A DNA stretch of 64,000 nucleotides, taken from positions 13,992-77,991 of the forward strand of contig CAYMAN010000010.1 of assembly GCA_964388455.1 (NCBI GenBank), given 5' to 3'. The notes under the pieces are model-generated. The model was not told the origin of the DNA. It did not search any database and saw only the letters and a list, made by a program, of their open reading frames with translations. This document shows positions 35,477 to 43,550 of the stretch, in pieces. A program made the translations under genes and the position numbers. This DNA comes from JBBRWO01 sp964388455 (GTDB taxonomy: Bacteria; Actinomycetota; Coriobacteriia; Anaerosomatales; JAAXUF01). The first letter of the stretch is position 1. Each line of letters starts with the position of its first letter.

Positions 35477-36943
35477 GTGACTTCCGCACTCCACTCCCCC
35501 GTCGACGATCCCCGGCGGCGCTCGCTCGCACCGCTCCTCGTCGACCTCACCAATCGACTTGTCGTGGTCGTCGGCGGCGGCCCGGTCGCCGAGCGGCGCG
35601 TGCGCACAATGCTAAGTGGCGGCGCAACCGTTCGCGTGATCGCCCGCCACGCATGCTCGGGCATCGTCGACCTCGCCGAGGCGGGTCGCGTCGAGCTCCA
35701 CGAGCGCAACTTCTCGTCTTCCGACGCCGACGGCGCGTTCATGCTGATAGCCGCGACCGACGACGAGCGCGCGAACCAGACCGTGCGCGAGGCCGCGAGC
35801 GCACGCAACTGCCTGCTCAACGACGCCGCCGAGCCCGACAGCGGCGACGTCGTCGTCCCCGCCGAGCTGCGCCAGGGCCGCCTGCGCGTGACCGTGAGCA
35901 CGTCGGGCGCTTCCCCATCGGTGGCCCGCCGCATTCGCGACCGCATTGCCGCCGAGTTCGGCCCGCGCTGGCAGCGCTACCTTGATGCCCTCGCCGATGC
36001 CCGTGTGATCGCCCGCGCCCGTGCGAGCGACCCCTCCGCGCGACAAGCCCTGCTCGAAGCGCTCGGCTCTCAGGAGGTCGAGACGCGCTTCTTCGCCGAG
36101 AACCTCACAGCCGAGCATCTCGTCTCGGCAGCCGAGGCGATTGCCGCGCAATGCGCTGGAGCCGCAGATGCCCAGAACTCCCGGGCATCATCCACGGCGC
36201 TGGTGAGCCTCGTCGGCGCAGGTCCCGGCGACCCCGGACTCATCACGACCCGCGGCCTTGAGCGGCTCCGCGCGGCCGACGTCGTCATATACGACCACCT
36301 TGTCGACGAGCGTCTGATCGCGGAAGCGAGACCCGATGCCGAGCTGGTCTACGTCGGCAAGCGCGGTGGGCATCACCACCGGACTCAGGCTCAGATCAAC
36401 GAGCGGCTCGTCGAGCGTGCGCGGGAAACCGGCGTTCGGCTCGTCGTGCGGCTCAAGGGCGGCGACCCGTTCATATTCGGGCGCGGCGGCGAAGAGGCGC
36501 TCGTGCTCGTCGAGGCCGGCATTCCGTTTGAGGTCGTGCCGGGCGTGACCGCGGGCGCCGCAGCTCCCGCAGCTGCCGGGATACCCGTGACGCATCGCGG
36601 CGTGGCCTCATCAGTCACCTTCGTCACGGGCCACGAGGATCCGACCAAAGGGTGTTCAGACGTCTCGTGGGCGAATCTGTCCAGAGGCGCCGACACCCTG
36701 TGCGTCTACATGGGGGTCAAGAACCTCGACCGGATCACCCGGGAAGTGATGGCGGCCGGGCGCCCAGCCGACCATCCCGCCGCCCTCATTCGCTGGGGCA
36801 CCACCGAGCGGCAGGAGGTCCTTCTCGGCACGCTCGCCACCCTTGCGGATAAGGCCCTGGCGGCAGGATTCGAGGCCCCGGCGATGCTGGTCATCGGTGA
36901 CGTGGTTGCGCTCAGCGAAAAGCTGGGCAACCGCCGCGGATAG
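35477..36943 (+). CDS. cysG: CysG-type fusion: precorrin-2 dehydrogenase + uroporphyrinogen-III C-methyltransferase
   Basis: A 488-residue bifunctional enzyme. The N-terminal part (about 1-215) is a CysG(B)/Met8-type domain with NAD-binding VVVVGGGPVAERRVRTML and NDAAEPDSGDVVVPAEL. The C-terminal part (about 230-488) is a SUMT methylase (VGAGPGDPGLITTRG, GKRGGHHHRTQAQIN, RLKGGDPFIFGRGGEEAL, EVVPGVTAGAAAPAAAGIPV, VTFVTGHE). It makes precorrin-2 and sirohydrochlorin, the entry point for the CbiX step. The GTG at 35477 has AGGAG upstream; the frame stays open far 5' of it across the riboswitch and cbiA, but that part is antisense to them. Confidence 0.92.
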   Translation: MTSALHSPVDDPRRRSLAPLLVDLTNRLVVVVGGGPVAERRVRTMLSGGATVRVIARHACSGIVDLAEAGRVELHERNFSSSDADGAFMLIAATDDERANQTVREAASARNCLLNDAAEPDSGDVVVPAELRQGRLRVTVSTSGASPSVARRIRDRIAAEFGPRWQRYLDALADARVIARARASDPSARQALLEALGSQEVETRFFAENLTAEHLVSAAEAIAAQCAGAADAQNSRASSTALVSLVGAGPGDPGLITTRGLERLRAADVVIYDHLVDERLIAEARPDAELVYVGKRGGHHHRTQAQINERLVERARETGVRLVVRLKGGDPFIFGRGGEEALVLVEAGIPFEVVPGVTAGAAAPAAAGIPVTHRGVASSVTFVTGHEDPTKGCSDVSWANLSRGADTLCVYMGVKNLDRITREVMAAGRPADHPAALIRWGTTERQEVLLGTLATLADKALAAGFEAPAMLVIGDVVALSEKLGNRRG

Positions 36944-37061
36944 CACGCCGGAGTACTGTCTGGCTATTTCGAAGCCTGTCAACCGTCCGAGGATATGAGT
37001 CGCTGGAGTTATTAAGGCTGGTGAGCCCCCTGTTTACGCAGGAGGACTCACATAGATTCTG

Positions 37062-37212
37062 ATGCCCCCAAGGGAATTCGAATCCTGATTGTGCTTGTGA
37101 CTATTGGTGACTATTGGGACTCGTTGGTGCAGCGGAACTGCGGCGAGTCCAATAGTCACCAACGAGTACCAACAGTCACCATGTATTTGGGCACCAAATC
37201 CGGGCGCTCTTA
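37062..37212. repeat. cassette junction A
   Basis: Core copy 1 (37064-37082) preceded by GAT instead of GGT, then a long inverted repeat (arms around 37111-37128 and 37147-37164) with loop containing GCAGCGGAACTGC, then ATTTGGGCACCAAAT. One arm has lost a base compared with junction B, so the stem has a small bulge. A hairpin (GTGAGCCCCCTG with CAGGAGGACTCAC, 37019-37051) lies just upstream and may be the terminator of the cysG-type gene. Confidence 0.7.
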
Positions 37213-37426
37213 TGCACATTACGCAGGCGGCTTGGGCACTGTTGCGGGCGACCGCTGGGCGGACCCTGTCGTGGTCTCCGGAACAGGAGCCCGTCAATGC
37301 CCTAGAGGGCGCCTCTATCAGCACGCGGATGAGTTGTCCGCGAAGCTCGCTCACTCGATCCACCTGCCGGGTCAGCCCCCGATTGGTGCGACACTCCTAA
37401 CTCGCCCAAGAGCGGCGACTCTGGTG

Positions 37427-37458
37427 TTGACATTGAACCTGGTTGAAGGTGCTAGCAT
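37427..37458 (+). promoter_or_regulatory. MerR-type promoter/operator
   Basis: A TTGACA -35 element (37427-37432) is followed after a long 20-bp spacer by TAGCAT (37453-37458). Between them lies the imperfect dyad ACCTGGTTGAAGGT. Overlong spacers with a central dyad are the hallmark of promoters activated by MerR-family metal sensors; it should control the regulator gene itself and the small CGCGC protein. Confidence 0.65.
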
Positions 37459-37492
37459 GGCCGCGACCGCCGACAGAGGGAGTCGCAAGCGC

Positions 37493-37939
37493 ATGAGAAT
37501 CGGTGAGATAGCAGGCGTCGCGGGCTTGAGCACGTCGGCGATTCGCTACTACGAGAAGGTCGGGCTGCTCGCCGCTCCAGCGAGGAGCAGGTCCGGCTAC
37601 CGCGAGTACTCCGACGAGGACGTACGAAGGGTCCGGCTGATCGCACAGGCGAGAATGCTGTCTCTGCCACTGGACGAGATTCGAGAACTCATCGCATTCG
37701 CGATGGACGGCAAATGCGGACCCCTTCGAAGTGAGCTGCGCGCCGCACTCGAGAATAGGGCGGCGGACACGCGCCGACAGATCCGCGAGCTGAAGTTGCT
37801 GCAGCGCGAGCTCGATCGCGTCTGCATGGAACTCGCAGACACCTCATGCCCATCGCAAGCACTTGCCCCGTCCAGCTCGGGCGCCTGCGCCTGTCTGGAC
37901 GACCTGGCGTCTTCCGGATCCGGCCGGTCCGAGGACTAG
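37493..37939 (+). CDS. MerR-family metal-responsive regulator
   Basis: A 148-residue DNA-binding protein: winged helix (MRIGEIAGVAGLSTSAIRYY, EKVGLL, REYSDEDVRRVRLI), dimerisation helix (about 75-118) and a cysteine-bearing tail (CMELADTSCPSQ and ACACLDDL) that could bind a soft metal ion as in CadR/PbrR/ZntR-type sensors. The metal is not predictable here. The ATG at 37493 is preferred over 37457 because the upstream one overlaps the -10 element and GAGGGAG precedes 37493. It is probably autoregulated and co-transcribed with the 40-residue protein at 37970. Confidence 0.85.
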   Translation: MRIGEIAGVAGLSTSAIRYYEKVGLLAAPARSRSGYREYSDEDVRRVRLIAQARMLSLPLDEIRELIAFAMDGKCGPLRSELRAALENRAADTRRQIRELKLLQRELDRVCMELADTSCPSQALAPSSSGACACLDDLASSGSGRSED

Positions 37940-37969
37940 ACAAACAAGCAACCGGGAGGAGGAGAGCAA

Positions 37970-38092
37970 ATGTCAGACAACGCGAAGAAGGCAAAGAAGC
38001 CGACGACGTCAGATCAGCCGCAGGCACAAGGATGCGGATGTGGATGCCTCACCAAGAACGCACGCGGCGAGGGGCCGGCGGCAAGGAAGTAG
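37970..38092 (+). CDS. 40-residue cysteine-motif protein, possible metal-binding peptide
   Basis: A short gene with a very strong ribosome binding site (GGGAGGAGGAGAGCAA before the ATG), lying 30 nt after the MerR gene and just before a terminator. The product is Lys/Ala-rich with a central CGCGC cluster (QAQGCGCGCLTKNARGE). Three closely spaced cysteines in a tiny protein placed next to a metal sensor suggest metal binding or buffering. I do not recognise a family. Its translation signals and context, rather than homology, are the evidence that it is real. Confidence 0.7.
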   Translation: MSDNAKKAKKPTTSDQPQAQGCGCGCLTKNARGEGPAARK

Positions 38093-38108
38093 TCGGATAG
38101 GCAACGTG

Positions 38109-38140
38109 AAGGAGCGCTCACTCGAGGGAGCGCTCCTTTC
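38109..38140 (+). terminator. terminator of the MerR/CGCGC unit
   Basis: Perfect 11-bp stem AAGGAGCGCTC / GAGCGCTCCTT around a short loop, ending in TTTC, 16 nt after the stop of the 40-residue gene. Confidence 0.8.
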
Positions 38141-38248
38141 GTCACTTCCGGCATACACCCGGGGGCTACGAACGTCCATCACCGGCATCGGCGAGACGCC
38201 CTGAGTGCTGATACGCGCTCATGTCCGAGCGTCATTTCGCAGCACCGA

Positions 38249-38640
38249 CTACCCGCCGAGAGTGCGCATGATCTCGTCGAACTGCTCCCTGGTGATCTCG
38301 CCGCCAGCGAAGCGCCTCTTGGCGATAGCGACCGCTTCATCATGACCGGCCGCGCCCGGAGCCCATCATTGTCCGTCCAGCTCCATCATGCAGCCGATTA
38401 CTGCGCCGAGTTGTGCGTCCGTCATGCCCCAGCGAGGCATCGGGGCTTTGAGCTGTTGCCCATTCGGTTCGACGCCGTCTCGAATGGCACGTGCGATGTC
38501 GCTCTCAGACCAAGCAGGCACGGCTGTTCCGGCCTTCGAGCGCGGGGACGTGAGCGACGAATATCTGATGTCGGGAATCTCAACCGTCCCGGACATCATG
38601 CCGCCGTGCTTGAGTCGTCTGCCGCTCCAGTGGAACCCGA
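38249..38640 (-). pseudogene. broken c-type cytochrome gene with a SHOCT-like tail
   Basis: One minus-strand frame reads GFHWSGRRLKHGGMMSG, IPDIRYSSLT and then WSESDIARAIRDGVEPNG and KAPMPRWGMTDAQLGAVI, the C-terminal half of a c-type cytochrome (axial-Met region MPRW). The heme motif CXXCH and the N-terminus are missing, with an in-frame stop upstream. After a TGA at 38366-38368 the same frame continues into a SHOCT motif (AIAKRRFAGGEITREQFDEI) up to a TAG at 38249. The gene appears to be decayed at both ends. An ATG at 38599 allows a 77-residue product, but no function is expected. Confidence 0.55.
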
Positions 38641-38692
38641 GATTCTACCGAGCCGAACGCGTCCATCTGTCCCAGTGGTCTAACGTCTGCGA

Positions 38693-38920
38693 CTAGCTGA
38701 TCGCACGACGAATCTCCTCGAACTGGGCCGTGGTGATCTCGCCAGAGGCTAGCCTCTTGCGGGCGATGTCCATCGGGTCGGAACCGCCAACAGGCGGTGG
38801 CTGCATGTTTCCGGAGTGGTCCATACCGCAGCAGCCCATGCCACCGCCGCTACCGGAACGCATCATCCACATCATCGCGAACGGGATCAGGAGCAGGAAC
38901 GGAAAGAAGAGAAACATCAT
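38693..38920 (-). CDS. small membrane protein with a SHOCT domain
   Basis: A 75-residue protein with one N-terminal transmembrane helix (MMFLFFPFLLLIPFAMMWMM), a Gly/Cys/His-containing linker (GGGMGCCGMDHSGNM) and a C-terminal SHOCT motif (DIARKRLASGEITTAQFEEI). SHOCT proteins are frequent on metal- and redox-related mobile elements; the function is unknown. The Cys/His/Met linker could bind copper or another soft metal. It lies beside a decayed relative at 38249. Confidence 0.7.
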   Translation of the reverse strand: MMFLFFPFLLLIPFAMMWMMRSGSGGGMGCCGMDHSGNMQPPPVGGSDPMDIARKRLASGEITTAQFEEIRRAIS

Positions 38921-39145
38921 CGGAGCTCACTCCCTAGATTCTTTCGGGGACACCTGTTGGGGGTCGAGCGGCACACGCCGCTCTGCTTCTAGGAGTTGTA
39001 GCGCAATGCTCGTGCCACAAACCCTGACTTCACAGCCTATTCACGACTAAGGCACTTAGGTTTCATTCCACCGCTTCTCAACGGCCCAATCTGCCGCCGA
39101 TGGTGACCTCATCTCAGCTCTAGACTAAACTCTCGTCGTATGGTA

Positions 39146-39163
39146 TTCAAGTACTTGCTTGAA
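39146..39163 (+). promoter_or_regulatory. ArsR-type operator palindrome
   Basis: TTCAAG-TACTTG-CTTGAA, an 18-nt dyad just upstream of the ArsR-rhodanese gene. Its position and symmetry fit the binding site of the encoded regulator, and therefore autoregulation of the operon that follows. Confidence 0.5.
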
Positions 39164-39188
39164 CACTATATTCCCTGAGGAGCGCAAC

Positions 39189-39863
39189 GTGCCCCAATAC
39201 GACCGATACAAGACAGCTCTCTACGAGCAGTTCGCCCGCGTCGGAAAGGCTCTTTGCAGCGCGAAGCGGCTGGAGCTCATCGACCTCCTGCTGCAGGTGG
39301 AGCGCTCAGTCGAGGAGCTGGCGAAGGCGACCTCGATGTCAGTGGCCAACACCTCGCAGCACCTCCAGATCCTCAAGCAGGCCCGGATCGTGGAATCCAC
39401 GAGGCACGGCAACCACGTCGTGTACCGGGTGTCCAGCGAGCAGGCAGGTGCTCTGCTGACGAGCATCCAGCAGTTCGCCGAACAGGGGCTCGCAGAGGTC
39501 GAGGCGATTACGCGCCGCTTCCATGATGGCTGCGAGGAGATGGAGCCCGTCGACCGAGCCGGCCTCATGGCGCGTGCAGGCACCGGCGACGTAATCGTCC
39601 TCGATGTCCGGCCCAGGGCCGAGTACGAGGCGGGCCATCTCCCCTTCGCGGAGTCACTCCCGCTCGAGGATCTCGAGCAACGCCTCGCGTCGCTGCCGAA
39701 GGACAAGCAGATCGTCGCGTACTGCCGTGGACCGTACTGTGTCCTCGCGGTCGAGGCGGTCGACCGACTGCGCCAGCAGGGCTTCAACGCCATCCGGCTC
39801 GAGGACGGTGTTCGGGAGTGGCAGGAGCAAGGACTGCCTGTCGAGTACGAGGAGTCAGCGTAA
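39189..39863 (+). CDS. ArsR-family regulator fused to a rhodanese domain
   Basis: A 224-residue protein with an N-terminal winged-helix ArsR domain (about 10-100, SVANTSQHLQILKQARIVES) and a C-terminal rhodanese domain (about 120-215, VLDVRPRAEYEAGHLPFAES) whose active-site loop is CRGPYC, with the catalytic cysteine. The fusion suggests a repressor that responds to persulfide or selenosulfide. I chose the GTG at 39189 because of GAGGAG at 39177-39182; an in-frame ATG at 39159 would overlap the operator. It heads an operon with a DsrE-family protein, a selenoprotein, a cysteine desulfurase and a nucleosidase. Confidence 0.88.
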   Translation: MPQYDRYKTALYEQFARVGKALCSAKRLELIDLLLQVERSVEELAKATSMSVANTSQHLQILKQARIVESTRHGNHVVYRVSSEQAGALLTSIQQFAEQGLAEVEAITRRFHDGCEEMEPVDRAGLMARAGTGDVIVLDVRPRAEYEAGHLPFAESLPLEDLEQRLASLPKDKQIVAYCRGPYCVLAVEAVDRLRQQGFNAIRLEDGVREWQEQGLPVEYEESA

Positions 39864-39882
39864 CCACAAGGAGATGGTGACC

Positions 39883-40233
39883 ATGAAGTACCTGTTCATC
39901 CTGAACGACCCGCCCTACGGCACGGAGCGTTCGTACAACGGACTGCGCCTCGCCGACAAGCTCATGAAGACCGACGAGGCCGCCGAGGTCACCGTGTTTC
40001 TGATGGCTGATGCCGTCGGTTGCGCCAAGACCGGCCAGAAGACCCCCGACGGCTTCTACAACCTCGAGCGCATGCTCAAGCCGATTCTGCGCAAGGGCGA
40101 GGTACTCCTCTGCGGAACCTGCATGGACGCACGTGGGCTCGCGGAAAGCGAACTCATGGAGGGCGCACGCCGAAGCTCGATGGTGGAGCTGACCGAGCGC
40201 ACGATGGCCGCCGACAAGGTGCTGGTGTTCTAG
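39883..40233 (+). CDS. DsrE-family sulfur-carrier-like protein
   Basis: A 116-residue DsrE/DsrF-like protein (MKYLFILNDPPYGTERSYNG) with two cysteines in LLCGTCMDARG, the position where sulfur-trafficking members bear the persulfide cysteine, plus another in ADAVGCAKTG. Such proteins receive and hand on sulfane sulfur. The start at 39883 fits AAGGAG at 39868. The stop codon overlaps the GTG start of the selenoprotein gene by one base, indicating tight coupling. Confidence 0.85.
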   Translation: MKYLFILNDPPYGTERSYNGLRLADKLMKTDEAAEVTVFLMADAVGCAKTGQKTPDGFYNLERMLKPILRKGEVLLCGTCMDARGLAESELMEGARRSSMVELTERTMAADKVLVF

Positions 40234-41360
40234 TGAAGTTCTCGCCGTTCAACTTCCAAGCCCCCCTGGCCGCAGGGGGTATCACTCTCATGGCCTTCAA
40301 CTGGCTGCAGTTCGCGATACCTAATGGAGCCGGATCCGTGAAGCTGTCAGACATCCACTGGGCGAGCCTGTCTCCGACCCAGACTGGCCTCTACGGTCTT
40401 CTGGTCGGGCTCATGCTCGTGCTGACCACGTTGAACCTGCTGCTCACGGCGGTCTTCTTGAAAGACCTGGCGCAGTGGGTCGCCGCCGGAGAGGGCTATC
40501 GCGAGTTCATGAGCGGCCCGCCCTCTAGGATCACGGGCATCTTCGTGCCCATCGCCTCTTTGGCCATGACCATGGCTGTGGTCTTCGCGTCGGCGCCGTT
40601 CTTCGTCCCGGCAGTGGCGGCCAATGTGCAGGCGATGGTGCTCCCGGGCACGATCCTCTTTGCGGCTCTCTTGCTGACAGCGTTCTGGCTTGAGGCCCGG
40701 GTCATCAGACTCTTGGCTGGTCAGCCCTTGGAGACAGCCAAGCTGAACTTCGTCTGGCTCCTCGATGTCTTCGCCTTTGGCCTGTTGGCCTTGGCAGGGA
40801 CGGGCCTAGCCTCCTTGGCAGGCAATCGAGGAATCGCGTCGACGACTGCGTTCGCATCGACGCTGGTGCTGGGCGTAGGGACTCTCCTGCTGGTGGGCAA
40901 GCTGGCTCTCCTGATCTACACCCAGGTGAAGTCCCGCACGTTGCCGGAGAACCAGCTGATGCCGGCATTCTTCTTGGTGGTGCCGATCACGTGCCTGTAC
41001 GGCATCAGCTACTACAGGATCACGCTCCTGGCGCAGAAGTGGTTCGCGCTGGAGGTGAAAGCGCCTTCGTATGCTCTGATCACGGCCGGATACATCGTGG
41101 CTGTTGCCTGGGCCTTGGTCACGGTGTACCTGCTCAGGAACTACTTCAGGCACTACTTCCGAACGAGCGAGTACTTCCCGACTCAGTGGGCCATGGTTTG
41201 AGCATTGGTCGGCTCCCAGGTCTTGGGAGCATTCCTGTACGGCCGCTACTACCCCAGTCCGGCCCTCTCGATCGTCAACTACGTGAGCGTCGTCTTAGCG
41301 GCAGTCGTGTACGCGATCGTGTTCAGCAAGTTCTATCAGGCGAATCGGATAACGGCGTAG
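40233..41360 (+). CDS. polytopic membrane selenoprotein (TsoY-like), UGA = Sec at codon 323
   Basis: A 375-residue integral membrane protein with about ten helices. The frame has a TGA at 41199-41201 and then continues for 52 codons (ALVGSQVLGAFLYGRYY and on) to TAG at 41358-41360. A SECIS hairpin with apical GGUCU follows the TGA directly (separate entry), so the TGA is read as selenocysteine in AMV-Sec-ALVG. The last two transmembrane segments lie after it. The layout agrees with my memory of the family named TsoY, often a selenoprotein; I could not verify this. The GTG start shares its G with the DsrE stop. Sulfur or selenium transport or oxidation is inferred from neighbours. Confidence 0.88.
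41199..41230 (+). promoter_or_regulatory. bacterial SECIS element
   Basis: The UGA is followed after 10 nt by the perfect stem GCTCCCA / TGGGAGC (41212-41218 and 41224-41230) closed by the loop GGTCT. The SECIS of E. coli fdhF has the same GGUCU apical loop at nearly the same distance (11 nt) from its UGA; SelB binds this loop. Stem, loop and spacing together make accidental occurrence very unlikely. Confidence 0.9.
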
Positions 41361-41444
41361 CTTCGTGAGCACTCGGGCGTCCGAAGACAGCCAACCAGCC
41401 CGCAGAAGAACGTTCGACCGGCAATGACTTTGGAGGCGGTTCCA

Positions 41445-42590
41445 ATGCTTCAGGAAGACGGACTCAAGAGGCCCCAGATCTACCTGGACTACAACGCCAG
41501 TACGCCGATTGCTGCCGAGGTCCGCGAGGCGATGCTGCCCTATCTGGAGTCGGCGTATGGCAACCCCTCCAGCACGCATTGGGCGGGCCGACCGGCACGT
41601 GAGGCAGTGGAGAAGTCCAGGCAGCAGATCGCGGACCTTCTCGGCTGCGCTCTGGCCGAGATCGTCTTCACGAGCGGTGGCACGGAAGCCAACAACTACG
41701 CCCTGAAAGGCGCCTTCTATGCCAACGGCGGCAAGGGGCACTTCGTGACCACCGCGATCGAGCACCCGGCCATCATCGAGCCGCTGCGCTTCCTGGAATC
41801 CCTTGGAGCCGAGGTCACCGTGGTGCCCGTGGACTCCTTGGGCATGGTCGACCCAGCTGCAGTCGCGGCCGCCATACGCCCGGACACCGTCCTTGTGACC
41901 GTGATGCACGCCAACAACGAGGTCGGAACCATCCAGCCCATCCGAGAGATCGCGGACATCTGCCACGCGGCCGGTGTGCTGTTTCACACCGACGCGGCTC
42001 AGTCAGTGGGCAAGATCGCTACGCGAGTCGATGAGCTCGGCGTCGACCTGCTCTCGCTCGCCGGCCACAAGTTCTACGGCCCAAAGGGCGTCGGCGTTCT
42101 CTATGTCCGCGAGGGCGTCAAGCTCGAACCGCTCATGCATGGAGCCGGGCATGAGGACGGCCGCCGTGCCGGAACCGAGAACGTACTTCTCGACGTCGGC
42201 CTCGGAGCGGCTTCGGTGCTGGCACAGGATCTCACCCCGGCCGCTCGGATGCGTGATCTGCGCGATCGCTTCTGGCTTCGCCTGTGTGAGGAGTTCGGCG
42301 ACCGGGTCGTCTTGAACGGCCACCCCGAGCATCGGCTTCCGAACACGCTGAACGTGTCATTTGTCGGTCACATTGGGTCCGACATCCTTGCGGCGATGCC
42401 CGAAGTGGCGGCAACCACCGGCTCGGCATGTCACGCAGGATCAGTGAAGATGTCCCCCGTACTCGCTGCGATGCGGACGCGAGAGGATGTCGCTGCCGGA
42501 ACGATCCGCCTCAGTCTTGGCCGTTCGACGACATGGCCCGATCTCGACTACGTCGTCGGTCGGCTCGCAGAAGTGCTCAGGAGCGAGTAA
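41445..42590 (+). CDS. cysteine desulfurase (NifS/IscS family)
   Basis: A 381-residue PLP enzyme that liberates sulfur (or selenium) from cysteine or selenocysteine. Visible: YLDYNASTPIAAEVREAM at the start, FTSGGTEANNYAL (PLP phosphate region), HANNEVGTIQPI, the PLP lysine in SLAGHKFYGPKGVG, RAGTENV, and the active-site cysteine in TTGSACHAGSVKMSP. The ATG at 41445 is chosen for GGAGG at 41432-41436. In this operon it may load the DsrE and rhodanese proteins or provide selenide; which chalcogen it prefers cannot be told from sequence. Confidence 0.92.
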   Translation: MLQEDGLKRPQIYLDYNASTPIAAEVREAMLPYLESAYGNPSSTHWAGRPAREAVEKSRQQIADLLGCALAEIVFTSGGTEANNYALKGAFYANGGKGHFVTTAIEHPAIIEPLRFLESLGAEVTVVPVDSLGMVDPAAVAAAIRPDTVLVTVMHANNEVGTIQPIREIADICHAAGVLFHTDAAQSVGKIATRVDELGVDLLSLAGHKFYGPKGVGVLYVREGVKLEPLMHGAGHEDGRRAGTENVLLDVGLGAASVLAQDLTPAARMRDLRDRFWLRLCEEFGDRVVLNGHPEHRLPNTLNVSFVGHIGSDILAAMPEVAATTGSACHAGSVKMSPVLAAMRTREDVAAGTIRLSLGRSTTWPDLDYVVGRLAEVLRSE

Positions 42591-42592
42591 TC

Positions 42593-43366
42593 ATGCTCGA
42601 CAAGCGCTACACCGAGCCAGCCGTGTTCACGCCCGAGAACCTGCTTCGCGAAGCTCGCAGACAGAAGTCCATCTCCGTAGGAGAGGTGCCGCGCGTCTGT
42701 ATCCTCGATCCGGATGGAGACATCGTCGAGCATCTGGGCGAAACCGGGCGCCTCTCTGTCTCGCCGCACTGGGCGTGCTACCACACCGTCCTCAACGAGT
42801 TCACGCACGAGGGCGCACGTTTCGGTTTCGTGGGCTGCGCCGTGGGTTCGTCCTTCGCCGTACTCGTCGCCGAGCAGCTGTTCGCATCGGGCTGCGAGCT
42901 GTTGATCAGCATCACATCGGCCGGCATTGTCGCCCAGCGCCCACCGGACGCACCCTTCATGCTCATCACCTCGGCGCTTCGCGATGAGGGGACCAGCGTC
43001 CACTACGTGGCGGCAAGTGAGTTCAGCCGCCTCGATGACCGCCTGGAGGCGCTTCTCTCCCCCGTGCTCAGTGAAGTCGGCGTGACCAGCGGCGCAAGCT
43101 GGACCACTGATGCACCTTACCGAGAGACCGCCTCGGCTATCGAACAGGCGCGAAGCCTCGGGATCACGTGCGTCGAGATGGAGGCGGCGGCGCTGTACGC
43201 CTTCGCCCAGGCGCGAGAGAAGCAGGTCGTCTGCCTCGCACATCTGACGAACACGATGGCGCAGGACGAGGGCGACTTCGAGAAGGGCGAGGCGAACGGG
43301 GGCGTGGAGGCGCTGCGGGTGATTGCGGCGACCGCCGCGATAATGCGAGCAGTCAGCAGTGGCTGA
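42593..43366 (+). CDS. nucleoside phosphorylase/nucleosidase family protein
   Basis: A 257-residue PNP/UDP-family protein. FGFVGCAVGSSFAVLVAEQL, the glycine-rich SITSAGIVAQRPPDAPFMLI, DEGTSVHY, and the family C-terminal signature TCVEMEAAALYAFA (Glu-Met-Glu) are visible. Members cleave purine or pyrimidine nucleosides or 5'-methylthioadenosine/S-adenosylhomocysteine. The start is 2 nt after the cysteine desulfurase stop. Its role beside a selenoprotein is unclear; it could process a sulfur- or selenium-containing nucleoside. Confidence 0.83.
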   Translation: MLDKRYTEPAVFTPENLLREARRQKSISVGEVPRVCILDPDGDIVEHLGETGRLSVSPHWACYHTVLNEFTHEGARFGFVGCAVGSSFAVLVAEQLFASGCELLISITSAGIVAQRPPDAPFMLITSALRDEGTSVHYVAASEFSRLDDRLEALLSPVLSEVGVTSGASWTTDAPYRETASAIEQARSLGITCVEMEAAALYAFAQAREKQVVCLAHLTNTMAQDEGDFEKGEANGGVEALRVIAATAAIMRAVSSG

Positions 43367-43550
43367 CGCGTGGGCCGGGACGACCCTCGGCACGTTGCGG
43401 TCCTTGCAAACGTGTGCGTGCTTGTCGCCCGTCTCGTCGTTCACGAAGTCGTGCCGAGCAAAAGGGACTACTGCTGGGGTGCAGCAGGGCGTCGACAGGC
43501 CCTCTGAGCTGCGGTTCTACCCCACGCCCGACTCTCGCCCCCAGACATTT

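Noticed and set aside
37091..37400. Peptides read from the junction repeats (for example GTRWYSGAAASP) as integrase C-termini
   Set aside because: They come from hairpin DNA, change frame between copies and show no recombinase motif.
38366..38368. A second selenocysteine codon in the cytochrome/SHOCT frame
   Set aside because: The bases after this TGA form no stem with a GGTCT-like loop, and the frame is decayed elsewhere.
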